From positions 4,273,553-4,337,552 of the forward strand of contig CP058708.1 of assembly GCA_013414765.1 (NCBI GenBank): a stretch of 64,000 bases of DNA. Reading direction: 5' to 3'. Under the pieces are notes generated by a model that worked only from the letters and a program-made list of their open reading frames with translations, searched no databases and was not told where the DNA came from. Source of the stretch: Candidatus Accumulibacter cognatus (lineage in GTDB: Bacteria > Pseudomonadota > Gammaproteobacteria > Burkholderiales > Rhodocyclaceae). This document shows, in pieces, positions 12,432 to 21,226 of the stretch. Each line of letters opens with the position of its first letter. Position 1 is the stretch's first letter. The translations under genes were made by a program, and so were the position numbers.

Positions 12432-13351
12432 CCCTGCCAGCACGCGTCAAACTGGTCGAGGTCGGGCCACGCGACGGCTTGCAGAACGAGCAAGCGATCG
12501 TTCCGACGGCGATCAAGGTCGAACTGATCGAACGTCTTGCCGATGCCGGACTGTCGGCCATCGAGGCCACCTCCTTCGTCTCGCCGCAGTGGGTGCCGCA
12601 AATGGCCGACAATGCCGAGGTGCTGCGCGCGCTGCTGGCCGGCCCGCAACGTCGGCCAGCGCCCTCGTACCCGGTATTGACCCCCAACCTCAAGGGTTTC
12701 GACGCCGCCGTCGAAGCCGGCGCCCAGGAAGTCGCGATTTTCGCGGCGGCTTCGGAGACCTTCTCGCGGAAGAACATCAACTGCAGCATCGCCGAGAGCC
12801 TGAAGCGCTTCGCTGCCGTCGTCGATGCCGCCAGCGCGCTCGAGGTCAGGATCCGTGGCTATGTCTCGTGCGTCGTCGCCTGCCCTTACGAAGGCGCGGT
12901 CGATCCCGCGAAGAGCGCCTGGGTTGCCGAGCGACTGCTCGAGATGGGCTGCTACGAAGTCTCCCTCGGCGATACCATCGGTGCCGGTACGCCGGCCTCG
13001 ATCAAACGAATGATCGAGGCCTGCGCGGCCGTGGTGCCGATCGAAAGGCTGGCGGGACATTACCATGACACCTACGGGATGGCCATCGCCAACATCTACG
13101 CCTCGCTCGAACTCGGCATGGCGGTGTTTGACAGCTCGATCGCCGGACTCGGTGGCTGCCCGTATGCCGCCGGTGCGAGTGGCAACGTTGCCAGCGAGGA
13201 TGTGGTCTATCTGCTGCAGGGCCTGGGCATTGAATGCGGAGTCGATATGGAAAAGCTGCTGGTCGCCAGCCAGTTCATCGCGCACTTCCTGGGCCGCCAA
13301 CCGGCGTCGAAGGTGGCGCGCGCCTTGCTTGCCAGGCAGAGCGCCCGATGA
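12428..13351 (+). CDS. liuE: hydroxymethylglutaryl-CoA lyase
   Basis: A 307-residue TIM-barrel enzyme that cleaves HMG-CoA to acetyl-CoA and acetoacetate, ending the leucine pathway. It shows [12 protein letters not shown] at the N-terminus (metal/substrate site), [16 protein letters not shown] with metal-binding histidines, and [19 protein letters not shown], the HMG-CoA lyase signature with its catalytic Cys. Length is normal for bacterial HMGCL. Start overlaps the liuD stop (ATGA), and its own stop overlaps the next gene, so translational coupling is likely. Confidence 0.93.
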
Positions 13352-13596
13352 GCACTGCTCGAAATACGCTGCTCAGGCAAGGGCTTGCCTCGCCCTGCAT
13401 CAATGTCTGCCGAATGGACGATCGTACCGGCTGGTGTCTGGGTTGCTTCCGGACGATCGATGAAATTGCCGACTGGAGCCGCGCCACCGATGACCGGCGC
13501 CTGCAGATTCTGCTGGCCGTCGAGCGCCGGCGTTTCGAGCACGATCCGGCCGGCTGTGCGTCGGGAGGTGATTTCCGTGCTGATTGCGATCGTTGA
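13348..13596 (+). CDS. DUF1289 family small cysteine protein
   Basis: An 82-residue protein starting in an ATGA overlap with liuE. It has [22 protein letters not shown] followed by IADW, the four-cysteine pattern of DUF1289 (PCxxxCxxD...CxGCxRT..EIxxW). The cysteines suggest a small metal-binding protein; no activity is known. A second, diverged DUF1289-like gene follows directly. Confidence 0.8.
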   Translation: MSTARNTLLRQGLASPCINVCRMDDRTGWCLGCFRTIDEIADWSRATDDRRLQILLAVERRRFEHDPAGCASGGDFRADCDR

Positions 13597-13598
13597 TC

Positions 13599-13790
13599 AT
13601 GAACGAGTCTGAAGAAGAATATTTCTGCGTCGGCATCTGCATGCCCGACCCCGATTCCGGTTACTGCCTCGGCTGCGGTCGTCCGCCGCTGCCGGTCTCG
13701 TCGATCACGCAAGGAATCGTCGTCGAGGAACTTCGCCGCGAACCCCTCTATGACGCCTTGCCGAACAACGACTCGCCAGATCGAAGCTGA
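13599..13790 (+). CDS. DUF1289-like small cysteine protein
   Basis: A 63-residue protein with CVGICMPDPDSGYCLGCGRP, a shortened version of the DUF1289 cysteine pattern, but with an unrelated C-terminus (SITQGIVVEELRRE). ATG 13599 is preferred over an in-frame TTG at 13584. It is 2 bp after the first DUF1289 gene and its stop overlaps the next ATG (TGATG), so it is cotranscribed with the liu genes. Possibly an internal duplication that diverged. Confidence 0.7.
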   Translation: MNESEEEYFCVGICMPDPDSGYCLGCGRPPLPVSSITQGIVVEELRREPLYDALPNNDSPDRS

Positions 13791-14704
13791 TGCTTCCCGA
13801 TAGTCTGCGGGTACTTGAACGCGGCTGGCTGTCATCGAACAACATCGTCTTTCTCGAAGGCGAGCAGGCGGCGCTGATCGACAGTGGCTACGTGACGCAT
13901 GCCGCACAGACGGTCGCCCTGCTCGAACACACGCTGGCCGGTCGCCGGCTGACGCGGCTGCTGAACACCCACTCGCATTCCGACCATATCGGGGGCAACG
14001 CGGCCGTGACCGAGGCCTTCGGTTGCCAGGTGATCGTTCCCCAGGGGATCGATGCGACGATTGCCGAGTGGGACGAAGAGGCCTTGCTGCTCTCGCCGCT
14101 TGGCCAGTCGGGCGCGCGCTTTCGCCATGATGCAACGATCGCGGCCGGCGATGAAGTCGAGCTCGGCGGGCTCAACTGGCGTGCGATTGCCGTTCCCGGT
14201 CACGACATGGATGCGCTGGCCTTTCACAACCCGGAGCGACGCCTCCTGATCTCGGGTGATGCCTTGTGGCGCAACGGCTTCGGGGTGATTTTCTCGGAAC
14301 TGCTGGGCCATCCGGAGGATGCGGGGGGGCTGAAGGCCGCGCGTGAAACGCTGGATGTCCTGGCACGCCTGCCGATCGATGGGGTGATCCCCGGCCACGG
14401 TGCGCCCTTCGTCGAGGTGGCCGATGCCTTCGAGCGTGCCTATCAGCGGCTGGCCACCTTTGAACAGAATGTCGAGCTGCTGGCCAGACATGCCCTCCGG
14501 GTCATTCTCGCTTTTGCCTTGCTGGAAAGGCGGCAACTGCCGCGCGCCGATCTCCCGGATTTTCTCGCCAGCCTCAGTTTCTGTCGGAGCGTCAATGCTC
14601 GCTATCTGAACCATAGCAACGGGGTGCTCGCGCAATGGCTGGTCCGCGACCTGATGCGGGCGGGGACCCTGCGGGACGTCGATGGCATGTTGCTGGCCGT
14701 CTAA
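13790..14704 (+). CDS. MBL-fold metallo-hydrolase
   Basis: A 304-residue metallo-beta-lactamase fold protein. The metal site motif is LLNTHSHSDHIGGNAA (THxHxDH) near residue 61, with further ligands at VPGHDMDALAFH, ISGDALW and VIPGHGAPF. The C-terminal helical part resembles glyoxalase II/SoxH-like hydrolases that act on thioesters or lactones. It is the last gene of the liu run, joined by a TGATG overlap. A role in clearing a CoA thioester by-product is possible but only inferred from position. IS1182 lies 35 bp downstream. Confidence 0.82.
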   Translation: MLPDSLRVLERGWLSSNNIVFLEGEQAALIDSGYVTHAAQTVALLEHTLAGRRLTRLLNTHSHSDHIGGNAAVTEAFGCQVIVPQGIDATIAEWDEEALLLSPLGQSGARFRHDATIAAGDEVELGGLNWRAIAVPGHDMDALAFHNPERRLLISGDALWRNGFGVIFSELLGHPEDAGGLKAARETLDVLARLPIDGVIPGHGAPFVEVADAFERAYQRLATFEQNVELLARHALRVILAFALLERRQLPRADLPDFLASLSFCRSVNARYLNHSNGVLAQWLVRDLMRAGTLRDVDGMLLAV

Positions 14705-14814
14705 GTGCAAGTGCGGACATCCGGGAGTTCGTGTCCTAGCAGCCTGTCGGACTTTACCCTTGCCGCCCGCTGAATATGCTACAATCATAGCCGTTCCAGG
14801 AACGGAGGTCCGGC

Positions 14815-16173
14815 ATGTCCCATTTCATCGTCACCGATCGCAAGACCGACTACCTGCTGCCGCCGTCACTCGACGATTGGTTGAACGAGGATCATTTGGC
14901 GCGATTCATTGTGGAGGTGATCGACTCGCTTGATTTGTCGAAGCTGACGTGGCAGTACGCTGGACGGGGATCGAAGGCGTACCATCCGGCGACGCTGCTG
15001 GCCATTCTGGTCTATGGCTACGCGACGGGTATTTTCTCCAGCCGCAGGCTGGAGCAGGCGACCTACGATTCGGTCGCCTTTCGCTACATTGCCGCCGGCA
15101 GCCATCCCGATCACGACAGCCTGGCGACGTTCCGCCGGCGTTTTCTGGAGGAACTGAGCGACTTGTTCGTGCAGGTTCTGGAGATGGCCCGGGAGATGAA
15201 GCTGCTGAAACTGGGCAATGTCTGTCTTGACGGCACGAAGATTCAGGCCAACGCCTCCCGCCACCGTGCGCTTTCGCACGGCCACATTGAAAAGCTGGAA
15301 GCGCAACTCAAGGCGGAGGTGCAGGAACTGTTCGCGCTGGCCGAACAGGCGGATCAGGCGGAGGTTCCGGACGGCGTCAGCCTGCCGGAAGAAATCAAGC
15401 GCCGCGAAGATCGGCTGGTGGCGATGGCGGCGGCCAAGGCGAAGATTGCGGCGCGGGCCGAGGAGCGCTATCAGCGAGAGAAGGCGCAGTACGACGAGAA
15501 GAGGGCGCGGCGCAAGGCGAAAGAAGAAGAGACCGGCAGGAAGTGGGGGGGCAGAGTGCCCAAAGCCCCCGAGCCCGGCGTACGGGACAGTGACCAGATC
15601 AATCTGACCGACGAAGAATCGAGCATCATGCCGGTGGCCGGTGGCGGCTTCGAGCAGGCGTACAACGCCCAGGCGGCGGTTGATCCCGCGACCCTGCTGG
15701 TGGTGGCGGTCGGCGTGACGCAAGCCCCCAACGACAAGGAGCAGGTCGAGCCGATGCTGGCGACGCTCCAGGCGCAGGCCGATGGGCTGGGTTCCGTGCA
15801 CGGGATGATCGCCGACACGGGCTTCTACAGCGAGAAGAACATCAAGGCGTGCGAGGCGGCCGGCATCGTCCCCTTGATCGCGGTGGCGCGCGACGAGCAC
15901 CATCCTGACTGGCGGGAGCGGCATAGCGAACCGGCCGCGCTACCGGAGCATGCGACACCCGTGCAGGCCATGTCGCATCGTTTGAAGACCAGAGCGGGGC
16001 GAGCGCTCTATGCGTTGCGCAAGCAGACCGTCGAGCCGGTCTTCGGCATCATCAAGTCGGTCATGGGCTTTCGCCAGTTTTCCTTGCGGGGTTGGCAGAA
16101 GGTCACCGGGGAATGGACGCTGGTCTGCCTGGCGTGGAATTTGAAGCGCATGGCCAAGTTGCGCCCGCAGTAG
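14815..16173 (+). CDS. IS1182-family transposase
   Basis: A 452-residue DDE transposase. The N-terminal DUF772-like region (HPATLLAILVYGYATGIFSSR; PDHDSLATFRRRF) precedes the first catalytic Asp in NVCLDGTKIQANAS. A long charged coiled insertion (about 150-250) is followed by AVDPATLL, the second Asp in MIADTGFYSEKN, and the Glu in VEPVFGIIKSVMGFRQF. Frame is intact and the element has complete ends, so it is probably still mobile. Confidence 0.92.
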   Translation: MSHFIVTDRKTDYLLPPSLDDWLNEDHLARFIVEVIDSLDLSKLTWQYAGRGSKAYHPATLLAILVYGYATGIFSSRRLEQATYDSVAFRYIAAGSHPDHDSLATFRRRFLEELSDLFVQVLEMAREMKLLKLGNVCLDGTKIQANASRHRALSHGHIEKLEAQLKAEVQELFALAEQADQAEVPDGVSLPEEIKRREDRLVAMAAAKAKIAARAEERYQREKAQYDEKRARRKAKEEETGRKWGGRVPKAPEPGVRDSDQINLTDEESSIMPVAGGGFEQAYNAQAAVDPATLLVVAVGVTQAPNDKEQVEPMLATLQAQADGLGSVHGMIADTGFYSEKNIKACEAAGIVPLIAVARDEHHPDWRERHSEPAALPEHATPVQAMSHRLKTRAGRALYALRKQTVEPVFGIIKSVMGFRQFSLRGWQKVTGEWTLVCLAWNLKRMAKLRPQ

Positions 16174-16193
16174 AGAAAAACGAGGAAAAAACC

Positions 16194-16232
16194 TCAAAAA
16201 GGCCGGAAAATCGACAAATTCCGGCCTTTTTC
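16194..16232 (+). terminator. stem-loop terminator inside the IS end
   Basis: AAAAAGGCCGGAA and TTCCGGCCTTTTT face each other across a short AATCGACAAA-type loop, 20 bases after the transposase stop. A-rich and T-rich flanks make it a bidirectional rho-independent terminator that would insulate the IS. Confidence 0.8.
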
Positions 16233-16368
16233 ATGCCGAAAAGTAAAATTTGTCGGTTTCCCGGGCTCCAAGTCCGACAGGCTGCTAGCCCCGTGACTTG
16301 ACCCTGGGCACGGGACGCCTACAATCTCCATCCGTACCGTCGTCGAGGCACTACAGTCCAACGAGGTT

Positions 16369-16422
16369 TATCTGCCGCGGATGCGCCAGCGGCAAGGCCG
16401 GACGCTTCCGACGCGGCAGATA
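16369..16422. repeat. inverted repeat upstream of the FkbM gene
   Basis: Arms TATCTGCCGCG (16369-16379) and CGCGGCAGATA (16412-16422) are perfect reverse complements separated by 32 bases. It lies about 80 bp before the FkbM start and may be an operator or a terminator-like structure. Confidence 0.45.
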
Positions 16423-16502
16423 GACACTATTCGTTTTTACACGAATTGTTTCTTGAACATTCCTAACAAGAATCGATCCTTGAACAGGGAGCCAGAAGTC
16501 AC

Positions 16503-17357
16503 ATGTGGAGTCTATTGGAATATTTCCCCGAGGAATTCAGGATCAACATACTCGACATCGGGGCGGCACTGAATGAACAACCACCCTATCAGTCACTGGT
16601 GAATGCCGGCCGGGCGAAGATCATCGGCTTCGAGCCGAACCTCGAAGAATGCGAACGATTGAAACAATGTTACGGAGAGCCGCATTGCTTTTTTCCATAC
16701 TTCGTTGGCGATGGACGATCAGCGATTTTTCATGAAACCAACTGGGTGTTGACAGGCTCGCTTTACGAACCCAATTCTCCACTCCTCGAGAAGTTCCAGA
16801 ATCTTGCAGAACTGGTGACGCCAGTGGGCAAGCATCCGGTAAACACCACCCGACTTGACGACATCGATGAGATCTCTGATGTCGATTTCGTCAAGATTGA
16901 CGTTCAGGGAAGCGAGCTTGCTGTCTTCCAGAACGGATTGCGCGCACTTTCCGGCACGCTCCTGATACAGACCGAGGTCGAGTTCGTCGAACTGTACAAG
17001 GGGCAGCCGATGTTCGCCGACGTGGATTCCTTTCTCAGGGGCGCAGGGTTTCAGTTTCACGCCTTCAATGGCTTTGGCAGTCGCACATTTAAGCCCCTGG
17101 TTGTCAATGGCGATATCAACCAGGGGGTTCGTCAGGCGCTATGGTCGGATGCTCTTTATGTCCGCGACTGGATGAGTCTGGATGTCCTTGATGCAACCAA
17201 ACTCAAAAAGTATGCCGTACTTGCGCACGATCTGCTGCAGTCGTACGATCTTGCCCATCTGGTGCTCTTGACGCTAGACAAGAAAACCGGCGGCAGTTTC
17301 GCCGCCAGGTACCTGGGTCAATTGACCGAAAGTAGTATGGAGCAACCGGACGAATGA
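16503..17357 (+). CDS. FkbM-family SAM-dependent methyltransferase
   Basis: A 284-residue protein with a Rossmann methyltransferase core. INILDIGAALNE is motif I, KIIGFEPNLEECERLK binds the adenosine, and VDFVKIDVQGSELAVFQNGL is the FkbM signature (KIDVQGxExxVLxG). QTEVEFVELYKGQPMFADVD is the typical post-core segment. Such enzymes O-methylate sugars, lipids or surface glycans. It stands alone between an IS and an IS remnant. AT-richer than its neighbours, which suggests a recent arrival. Substrate unknown. Confidence 0.8.
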   Translation: MWSLLEYFPEEFRINILDIGAALNEQPPYQSLVNAGRAKIIGFEPNLEECERLKQCYGEPHCFFPYFVGDGRSAIFHETNWVLTGSLYEPNSPLLEKFQNLAELVTPVGKHPVNTTRLDDIDEISDVDFVKIDVQGSELAVFQNGLRALSGTLLIQTEVEFVELYKGQPMFADVDSFLRGAGFQFHAFNGFGSRTFKPLVVNGDINQGVRQALWSDALYVRDWMSLDVLDATKLKKYAVLAHDLLQSYDLAHLVLLTLDKKTGGSFAARYLGQLTESSMEQPDE

Positions 17358-17433
17358 CGTGATTTGGCCTGAGCGCAAGGTCTGGAAAGCATTCGGGGGG
17401 TGTCCCTCAAGGGTCAAACGTTCACCAAGGCGG

Positions 17434-17560
17434 GCTTGCCGAGCGCAAGACGATGCTTGACCGCAGCCCCAAGCTCCCGGTAGCGCATCAGTTCTCCCTG
17501 CGCGGGCTGGCGCGTTCGACCGCCTACTACACGCCTCGCGAAGATCCAGGCGCATTTCCT
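17434..17560 (+). pseudogene. IS3-family OrfB remnant
   Basis: One frame reads KTMLDRSPKLPVAHQFSLRG, then LARSTAYYTPR, matching the N-terminus of IS3-group OrfB transposases (IDxxHPxLSVxRQCxLLGLSRSTYYY). The frame then becomes non-homologous and no catalytic DDE residues are visible. The remaining gap (17358-17433 and 17561-17877) shows no further gene. Confidence 0.55.
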
Positions 17561-17877
17561 GCTCAAACCTACGGGGCCACCTCTTTCGGGCGGTGGCCGG
17601 TTCAAGATTTCGGCGCTTGAGGAGCCGATCTGGCTGAGCGGAGTCGTGCGCGACACTTTCGGAATAAAGTCTGGCCGTGCAAGCCGAAAGCAGGCTATTC
17701 ATGACTATGTCCCTCTTGATCGTTGGGTGTCCATCGTGATGTCGGGACAGCGACATGGTCGCCAGAGTCTTGTGCGAGGAAGTCGACAGGATGATGTTTC
17801 TTACGAGATGATCGCAGGTCACGGGTTTGAGACGCGGGAAGGCTGCAGTGGAGCACTTCTGATGCCTACGTCGAAGC

Positions 17878-18969
17878 TCAGGGACGCGCCGCTTGCGGAG
17901 CCTCCCCTGGATCGCGGTGTTGGCGTCCATATTCGAGTGCGCCTGCCAACTCTCGGGTAAGAAGCGATGCTGGCACTTCTTTGCAGCCGCTGGCATTTTG
18001 ACCTGCCCACAAGGGTGAGAACTCGCCGCTGCCCAGGCTTTCCGCCTGGGCGCGCAAGGGAGCGATGGCTGCCGTCGCTAGAGGAAAAGCCGGGGCGGCA
18101 GGGTTGATGGGCCCAAGTTCGCGCATCAGGCGGTTCACGATGCCGCGAGCGGGCCGTCCGGTGAACAGGTTGGTGAGCGCCGTGACGCGAGCGGCGTCGC
18201 TTTTCAGGGCCGCGCGATGCACCGCGCTCGTGGTGGCTTCGGCGCACAACATATAGGCTGTCCCGATCTGCACCCCGGCAGCGCCGAGCGCCATGGCTGC
18301 CGCGACACCCTTGGCGTCCGCGATGCCACCGGCGGCGATGACCGGGATCTTCACCGCCCGAACGATCTGCGGCACCAATGCGAACGTGCCGACCTGCATG
18401 CCGAGGTCCTCCGACAGAAAGTGACCGCGATGCCCGCCCGCTTCGAGCCCTTGCGCGATGACGGCATCCACTCCACGCGCCTCCAGCCAGAGCGCTTCGT
18501 CGACAGTCGTTGCGGAAGAAAGAATTTTCGCGCCCCACCTGCGTACCCGCTCCAGCAGTTCGGGTGCGGGCAGGCCGAAATGAAAACTCACGACGGCGGG
18601 CTGGAATTCCTCCAGCACCTCGGCGGCTGCGGCGCTGAAGGGCACACGGCCCGGCCCCGCGGGAATGGCGCTCGCGTCGATTCCGAACTCGCGAAAATAA
18701 GGAGAAAGCAACTGTCGCCACATCGCTTCGCGCCTGGCGTCGGGCCCGGGCTGCGCGTGACAGAAGAAATTGACGTTGTAAGGTTTGGTAGTTTGCCCTT
18801 GGATCTCCGTTAGTTCCTGGCGCATGGCTTCCACACCGAGCATGGCGCAGGGAAGCGAGCCCAGCCCGCCCGCGTTAGAAACCGCAACGGCTAAGGCGCT
18901 ACCCTGCACCCCCGCCATCGGGGCTTGAATGATCGGGATCTCTATGCGAAGGAGTTTCTGCAAGATCAT
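17878..18969 (-). CDS. nitronate monooxygenase (2-nitropropane dioxygenase family)
   Basis: A 363-residue FMN-dependent TIM barrel that oxidises alkyl nitronates such as propionate-3-nitronate. IPIIQAPMAGVQGSALA is the N-terminal FMN loop; VSFHFGLP, DAVIAQGLEAGGHRGHF with the catalytic His, and IPVIAAGGIADAKGVAAAMALGAAGVQIGTAYM bind FMN phosphate. Length is normal for class I enzymes. ATG 18969 lies just left of the leftmost attC, so it marks the chromosomal flank or a last cassette without its own visible attC; the left side has no recognisable attC. Confidence 0.88.
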   Translation of the reverse strand: MILQKLLRIEIPIIQAPMAGVQGSALAVAVSNAGGLGSLPCAMLGVEAMRQELTEIQGQTTKPYNVNFFCHAQPGPDARREAMWRQLLSPYFREFGIDASAIPAGPGRVPFSAAAAEVLEEFQPAVVSFHFGLPAPELLERVRRWGAKILSSATTVDEALWLEARGVDAVIAQGLEAGGHRGHFLSEDLGMQVGTFALVPQIVRAVKIPVIAAGGIADAKGVAAAMALGAAGVQIGTAYMLCAEATTSAVHRAALKSDAARVTALTNLFTGRPARGIVNRLMRELGPINPAAPAFPLATAAIAPLRAQAESLGSGEFSPLWAGQNASGCKEVPASLLTRELAGALEYGRQHRDPGEAPQAARP

Positions 18970-19003
18970 CTGCGCACCTCCTGTGAAAACGGTATGCGCC
19001 GCA

Positions 19004-19083
19004 CGCTAACGCCGAAGCTCAGCCGCGTATTTTTGACGCAGCGAAGCGGTGACGAATGCGTCGGCTGCAGCGCCTTGCTGGGC
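19004..19083 (-). other. attC site, leftmost, slightly degenerate
   Basis: Reading the minus strand, GCCCAGC (19083-19077, one base off RYYYAAC) opens the site and GTTAGCG (19010-19004) closes it. Between them the internal arms pair imperfectly (AGCTCAGCCG facing CGGCTGCAGC). The M15 peptidase stop is directly at the R'' end, as expected for a cassette. Confidence 0.6.
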
Positions 19084-19578
19084 CTAAGCCGGACGTTTGC
19101 CAGCTTTTGCTTCAGCAACAGTGACATCTGTTGGTTGAACATGTGTTGGGTCCCAGCCTACCTTAACCGGCGCAGACCAGTCCTTATTTGCAATGGCGGT
19201 ATCTATGCCTGGAATAAGCTTGGCAGGAACCCCCCAGCGAATGCCTGTTACCAAACCGGCTTTCTCGGCAGCGGCCGCCAGTTGCAGAAGATAGGGCTTT
19301 CCAGGGTTTACCGGAGAATCATCGTCGAGGAGATCAACCGCGAGCGACTCGGGGGTGCCAGTGGAACTCGTGACGTTATGAAACCCATAGAGAAGTTTTG
19401 AGTGCCCGCTGTCGTAAGCCTTCTTTTGATCAGCAGGCGAACGCCACGCATCTTGTATGCGTGGACGCAATCCAGCAGCTTCAAGTGTGGAGATGACGCT
19501 TTTCAGTCTGGTGCGAAAGGTCGGATACAACTCTTTAAGCCGATCTGCGTTCCGCTTTTTTCGATCTGCCTCGTTCAT
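19084..19578 (-). CDS. M15-type peptidoglycan peptidase (endolysin-like), cassette gene
   Basis: The 164-residue product resembles phage-type L-alanyl-D-glutamate / D-Ala-D-Ala peptidases. RIQDAWRSPADQKKAYDSG is the N-terminal helix motif. YGFHNVTSSTGTPESLAVDL holds His and Asp metal ligands (HxxxxxxxxAxD type) and WDPTHVQ near residue 145 is the C-terminal His. No signal peptide. AAAGGAG lies 7 nt before ATG. As the first cassette left of the intron remnant, it would cleave peptide stems of peptidoglycan if exported or released by lysis. Confidence 0.7.
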   Translation of the reverse strand: MNEADRKKRNADRLKELYPTFRTRLKSVISTLEAAGLRPRIQDAWRSPADQKKAYDSGHSKLLYGFHNVTSSTGTPESLAVDLLDDDSPVNPGKPYLLQLAAAAEKAGLVTGIRWGVPAKLIPGIDTAIANKDWSAPVKVGWDPTHVQPTDVTVAEAKAGKRPA

Positions 19579-19599
19579 GGCTCACTCCTTTGTGTTTTA

Positions 19600-20325
19600 G
19601 GCCCAAGCGGGATAAGAGAAAGCCTCGCGGCCTCTTCCTCCCACACTCCACCGGAAGAACGGGTCACGTATCCGGCGGTTCGATGAAGCCAATTCCTGCC
19701 GCGGTGCAAGGCTCGGTAGGCCCCTTTGTTCGAAGAAGCGCAAGGGGGAGCGCGATTTACAAGGCCGGTGTTTGCGACACCCGCCACGGACCGTTTGCGG
19801 ACTTGCTGGTGTCCGCGTTTCGCGGTCCGACACGCCGCGTTCGCGCCATTCCCGGTAGCCCGTTCGTCCCCAGCGTTTCCAGAGATCGCAGCGTAACTTG
19901 CATCGTACCCCCTTGTCGAGGTCACGCGCAGGGCTCAGTACCTCCAGCACCCCGCTGGCCAGCACGGGCGAGCGCAAGCCGCCTTGCGGCACGCCGAGAG
20001 GCGTGGGGGGTGTCGGACCCTCGATGCCCACGCTCGCCTTCAGGAAGCGATTGATCAGGTGGAGCAGCTCGGCATCCGGGCAAGGGGTTTTCAGCCGCGC
20101 CAGGAGTCGATCCGCGTTCACCCGGCCAAAGAAGGCTGGCAGGTCCCACTCCACCTCCCGCGGTAGCCGGCCCGGATAGGGGCCAGGATGGCACGGACGG
20201 CCTGGTGGGCCGGCCGGGCGCTTCGGGTGGAATCCGTAGCTCCGGGGGTGAAAGTGCGGTTCCCATGGCGCCGAGACTACTTGCGCGATGGCGTGCTGTA
20301 GGGAACGGTCCAGCACCGTCGGAAT
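19600..20325 (-). pseudogene. group II intron maturase remnant inserted in an attC
   Basis: The frame from 20325 reads GIPTVLDRSLQHAIAQVV, SYGFHPKRP, VEWDLPAFFGRVNADRLLARL and LGVPQGGLRSPVLASGVLE: the 5' half of an intron-encoded reverse transcriptase. It then jumps, after an internal deletion that removes the catalytic YADD, to KWGRTGYREWRERGVS and KSRSPLRFFEQRGLPSLA, the maturase C-terminus. The 3' end has the group II-like sequence encoding ASSNRRIRDPFFRW. The left intron edge is followed by CTTGGGC, an R'-like attC end, and the right edge abuts the inner arm of an attC. This fits a group IIC-attC intron, now dead. Confidence 0.7.
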
Positions 20326-20396
20326 GCCCGTCGAAGCTCAGGGGCGCTGCGCGGCTTTATCGCGCAGTGTCCGGTTGAGCGCAGGCTTAGAGCACG
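20326..20396 (-). other. attC of the GDSL cassette, interrupted by the intron
   Basis: On the minus strand CTCTAAG (mutated R'') contains the GDSL stop codon, followed by GCGCTCAACCGGACACTGCG, GATAAAGC and CGCGCAGCGCCCCTGAGCTT. This inner palindrome is the same family as the sites at 25.9, 28.7 and 32.1 kb. The R' end is displaced to about 19606 by the intron remnant. Confidence 0.65.
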
Positions 20397-21037
20397 TTTC
20401 TTGAGAGCAGCGGTTGAACAACTTCGGCCACTGCGTTACCAAGGGCCCAGTGCTGCTCAAGATCAAGATGCACACCATCCACATTGCTCGATGTGATTAC
20501 GCTGCCTGCATCGAAGAAATGGCAGTCAACCTCTTCGCACACCAACTGGTAGGCAGCGGACAATCCAATGCACTTGGTTTCGCCGCCCTCGAATTTTGGC
20601 GCAATCGGTCCTTTTGGCATTCGGATGGCAGGCGGCGCAACCACCAGTATTTGTGGCATTGGCATGCCCGGCTCGATAGGTGCAGTACGAATAGCCGATA
20701 CGAGCGCACTGATGCCTTGAGATGAATGCCAGGCGTTGTACTCGTGCATGGACTGGAAATCGTTTGTTCCGAGCATAAGCACAACAAGGTCAAGCGGCGA
20801 GTGAATTTCGATTCGTTGAGCCAACCCGACGAGACCGTTCCGTCCTGGTTTGAAGGGATCATCCCATACGGTGCGCCGACCGTTCAGACAATCCTCGATG
20901 ACCCGAACTTTCTGACCAGAAGAACAGAGGGATATTTCCATGACCCCCGGCCAGCGTTGCTCGAAATGCAGGCGCTTTCGTGTCGTTGGGACAATGCCCC
21001 AGGACAATGAATCAGAGTAGACAAGGATGTGCTGCAT
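20387..21037 (-). CDS. SGNH/GDSL-family hydrolase, cassette gene
   Basis: A 216-residue esterase-type protein. Block I is ILVYSDSLSWG with the nucleophile Ser (residues 4-14), block III is VVLMLGTNDFQ, and block V is NVDGVHLDLEQH with the catalytic Asp and His. The Gly of block II is in the LCSSGQKVRV region. No signal peptide, so cytoplasmic. The arrangement matches arylesterase/acyl-CoA thioesterase I-like proteins. Its stop lies inside the attC R'' and another attC lies 20 bp upstream of its ATG, so the cassette is compact and complete. Confidence 0.8.
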   Translation of the reverse strand: MQHILVYSDSLSWGIVPTTRKRLHFEQRWPGVMEISLCSSGQKVRVIEDCLNGRRTVWDDPFKPGRNGLVGLAQRIEIHSPLDLVVLMLGTNDFQSMHEYNAWHSSQGISALVSAIRTAPIEPGMPMPQILVVAPPAIRMPKGPIAPKFEGGETKCIGLSAAYQLVCEEVDCHFFDAGSVITSSNVDGVHLDLEQHWALGNAVAEVVQPLLSRNVL

Positions 21038-21056
21038 GGTGGCTCCGGGATATGTG

Positions 21057-21114
21057 CTCTAACGTCCAAATTCAGCGGCGAACGAAGCGAGTCCGCTGAA
21101 ATGCAGAGTTGGAC
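21057..21114 (-). other. attC site
   Basis: Minus strand: GTCCAAC (21114-21108) ... GTTAGAG (21063-21057). The inner arms CATTTCAGCGGAC and CCGCTGAATTTGG pair around CGCTTCGTTCG. A 58-bp site of the short type, similar to the site at 33458-33514. Confidence 0.85.
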
Positions 21115-21226
21115 GAAGCCGCTACGCGGAGGAAACTGCGGCGCTGTCGTCGTGTTGCAGTCAAGAGGTGACCTCGCCCCTCATCGGAGGGAAATTCATC
21201 ACCAATGCGAGGTTACCGCAAGAAGT

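Larger units (their letters stand above)
14740..16284 (+). mobile_element. IS1182-family insertion sequence, complete
   Basis: A 1545-bp element bounded by perfect 15-bp terminal inverted repeats (CAGCCTGTCGGACTT at 14740-14754; its reverse complement at 16270-16284) and flanked by a CTAG direct repeat (14736-14739, 16285-16288). It encodes one intact transposase. The insertion is between the liu operon and the FkbM gene and disrupts nothing visible. Confidence 0.93.
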
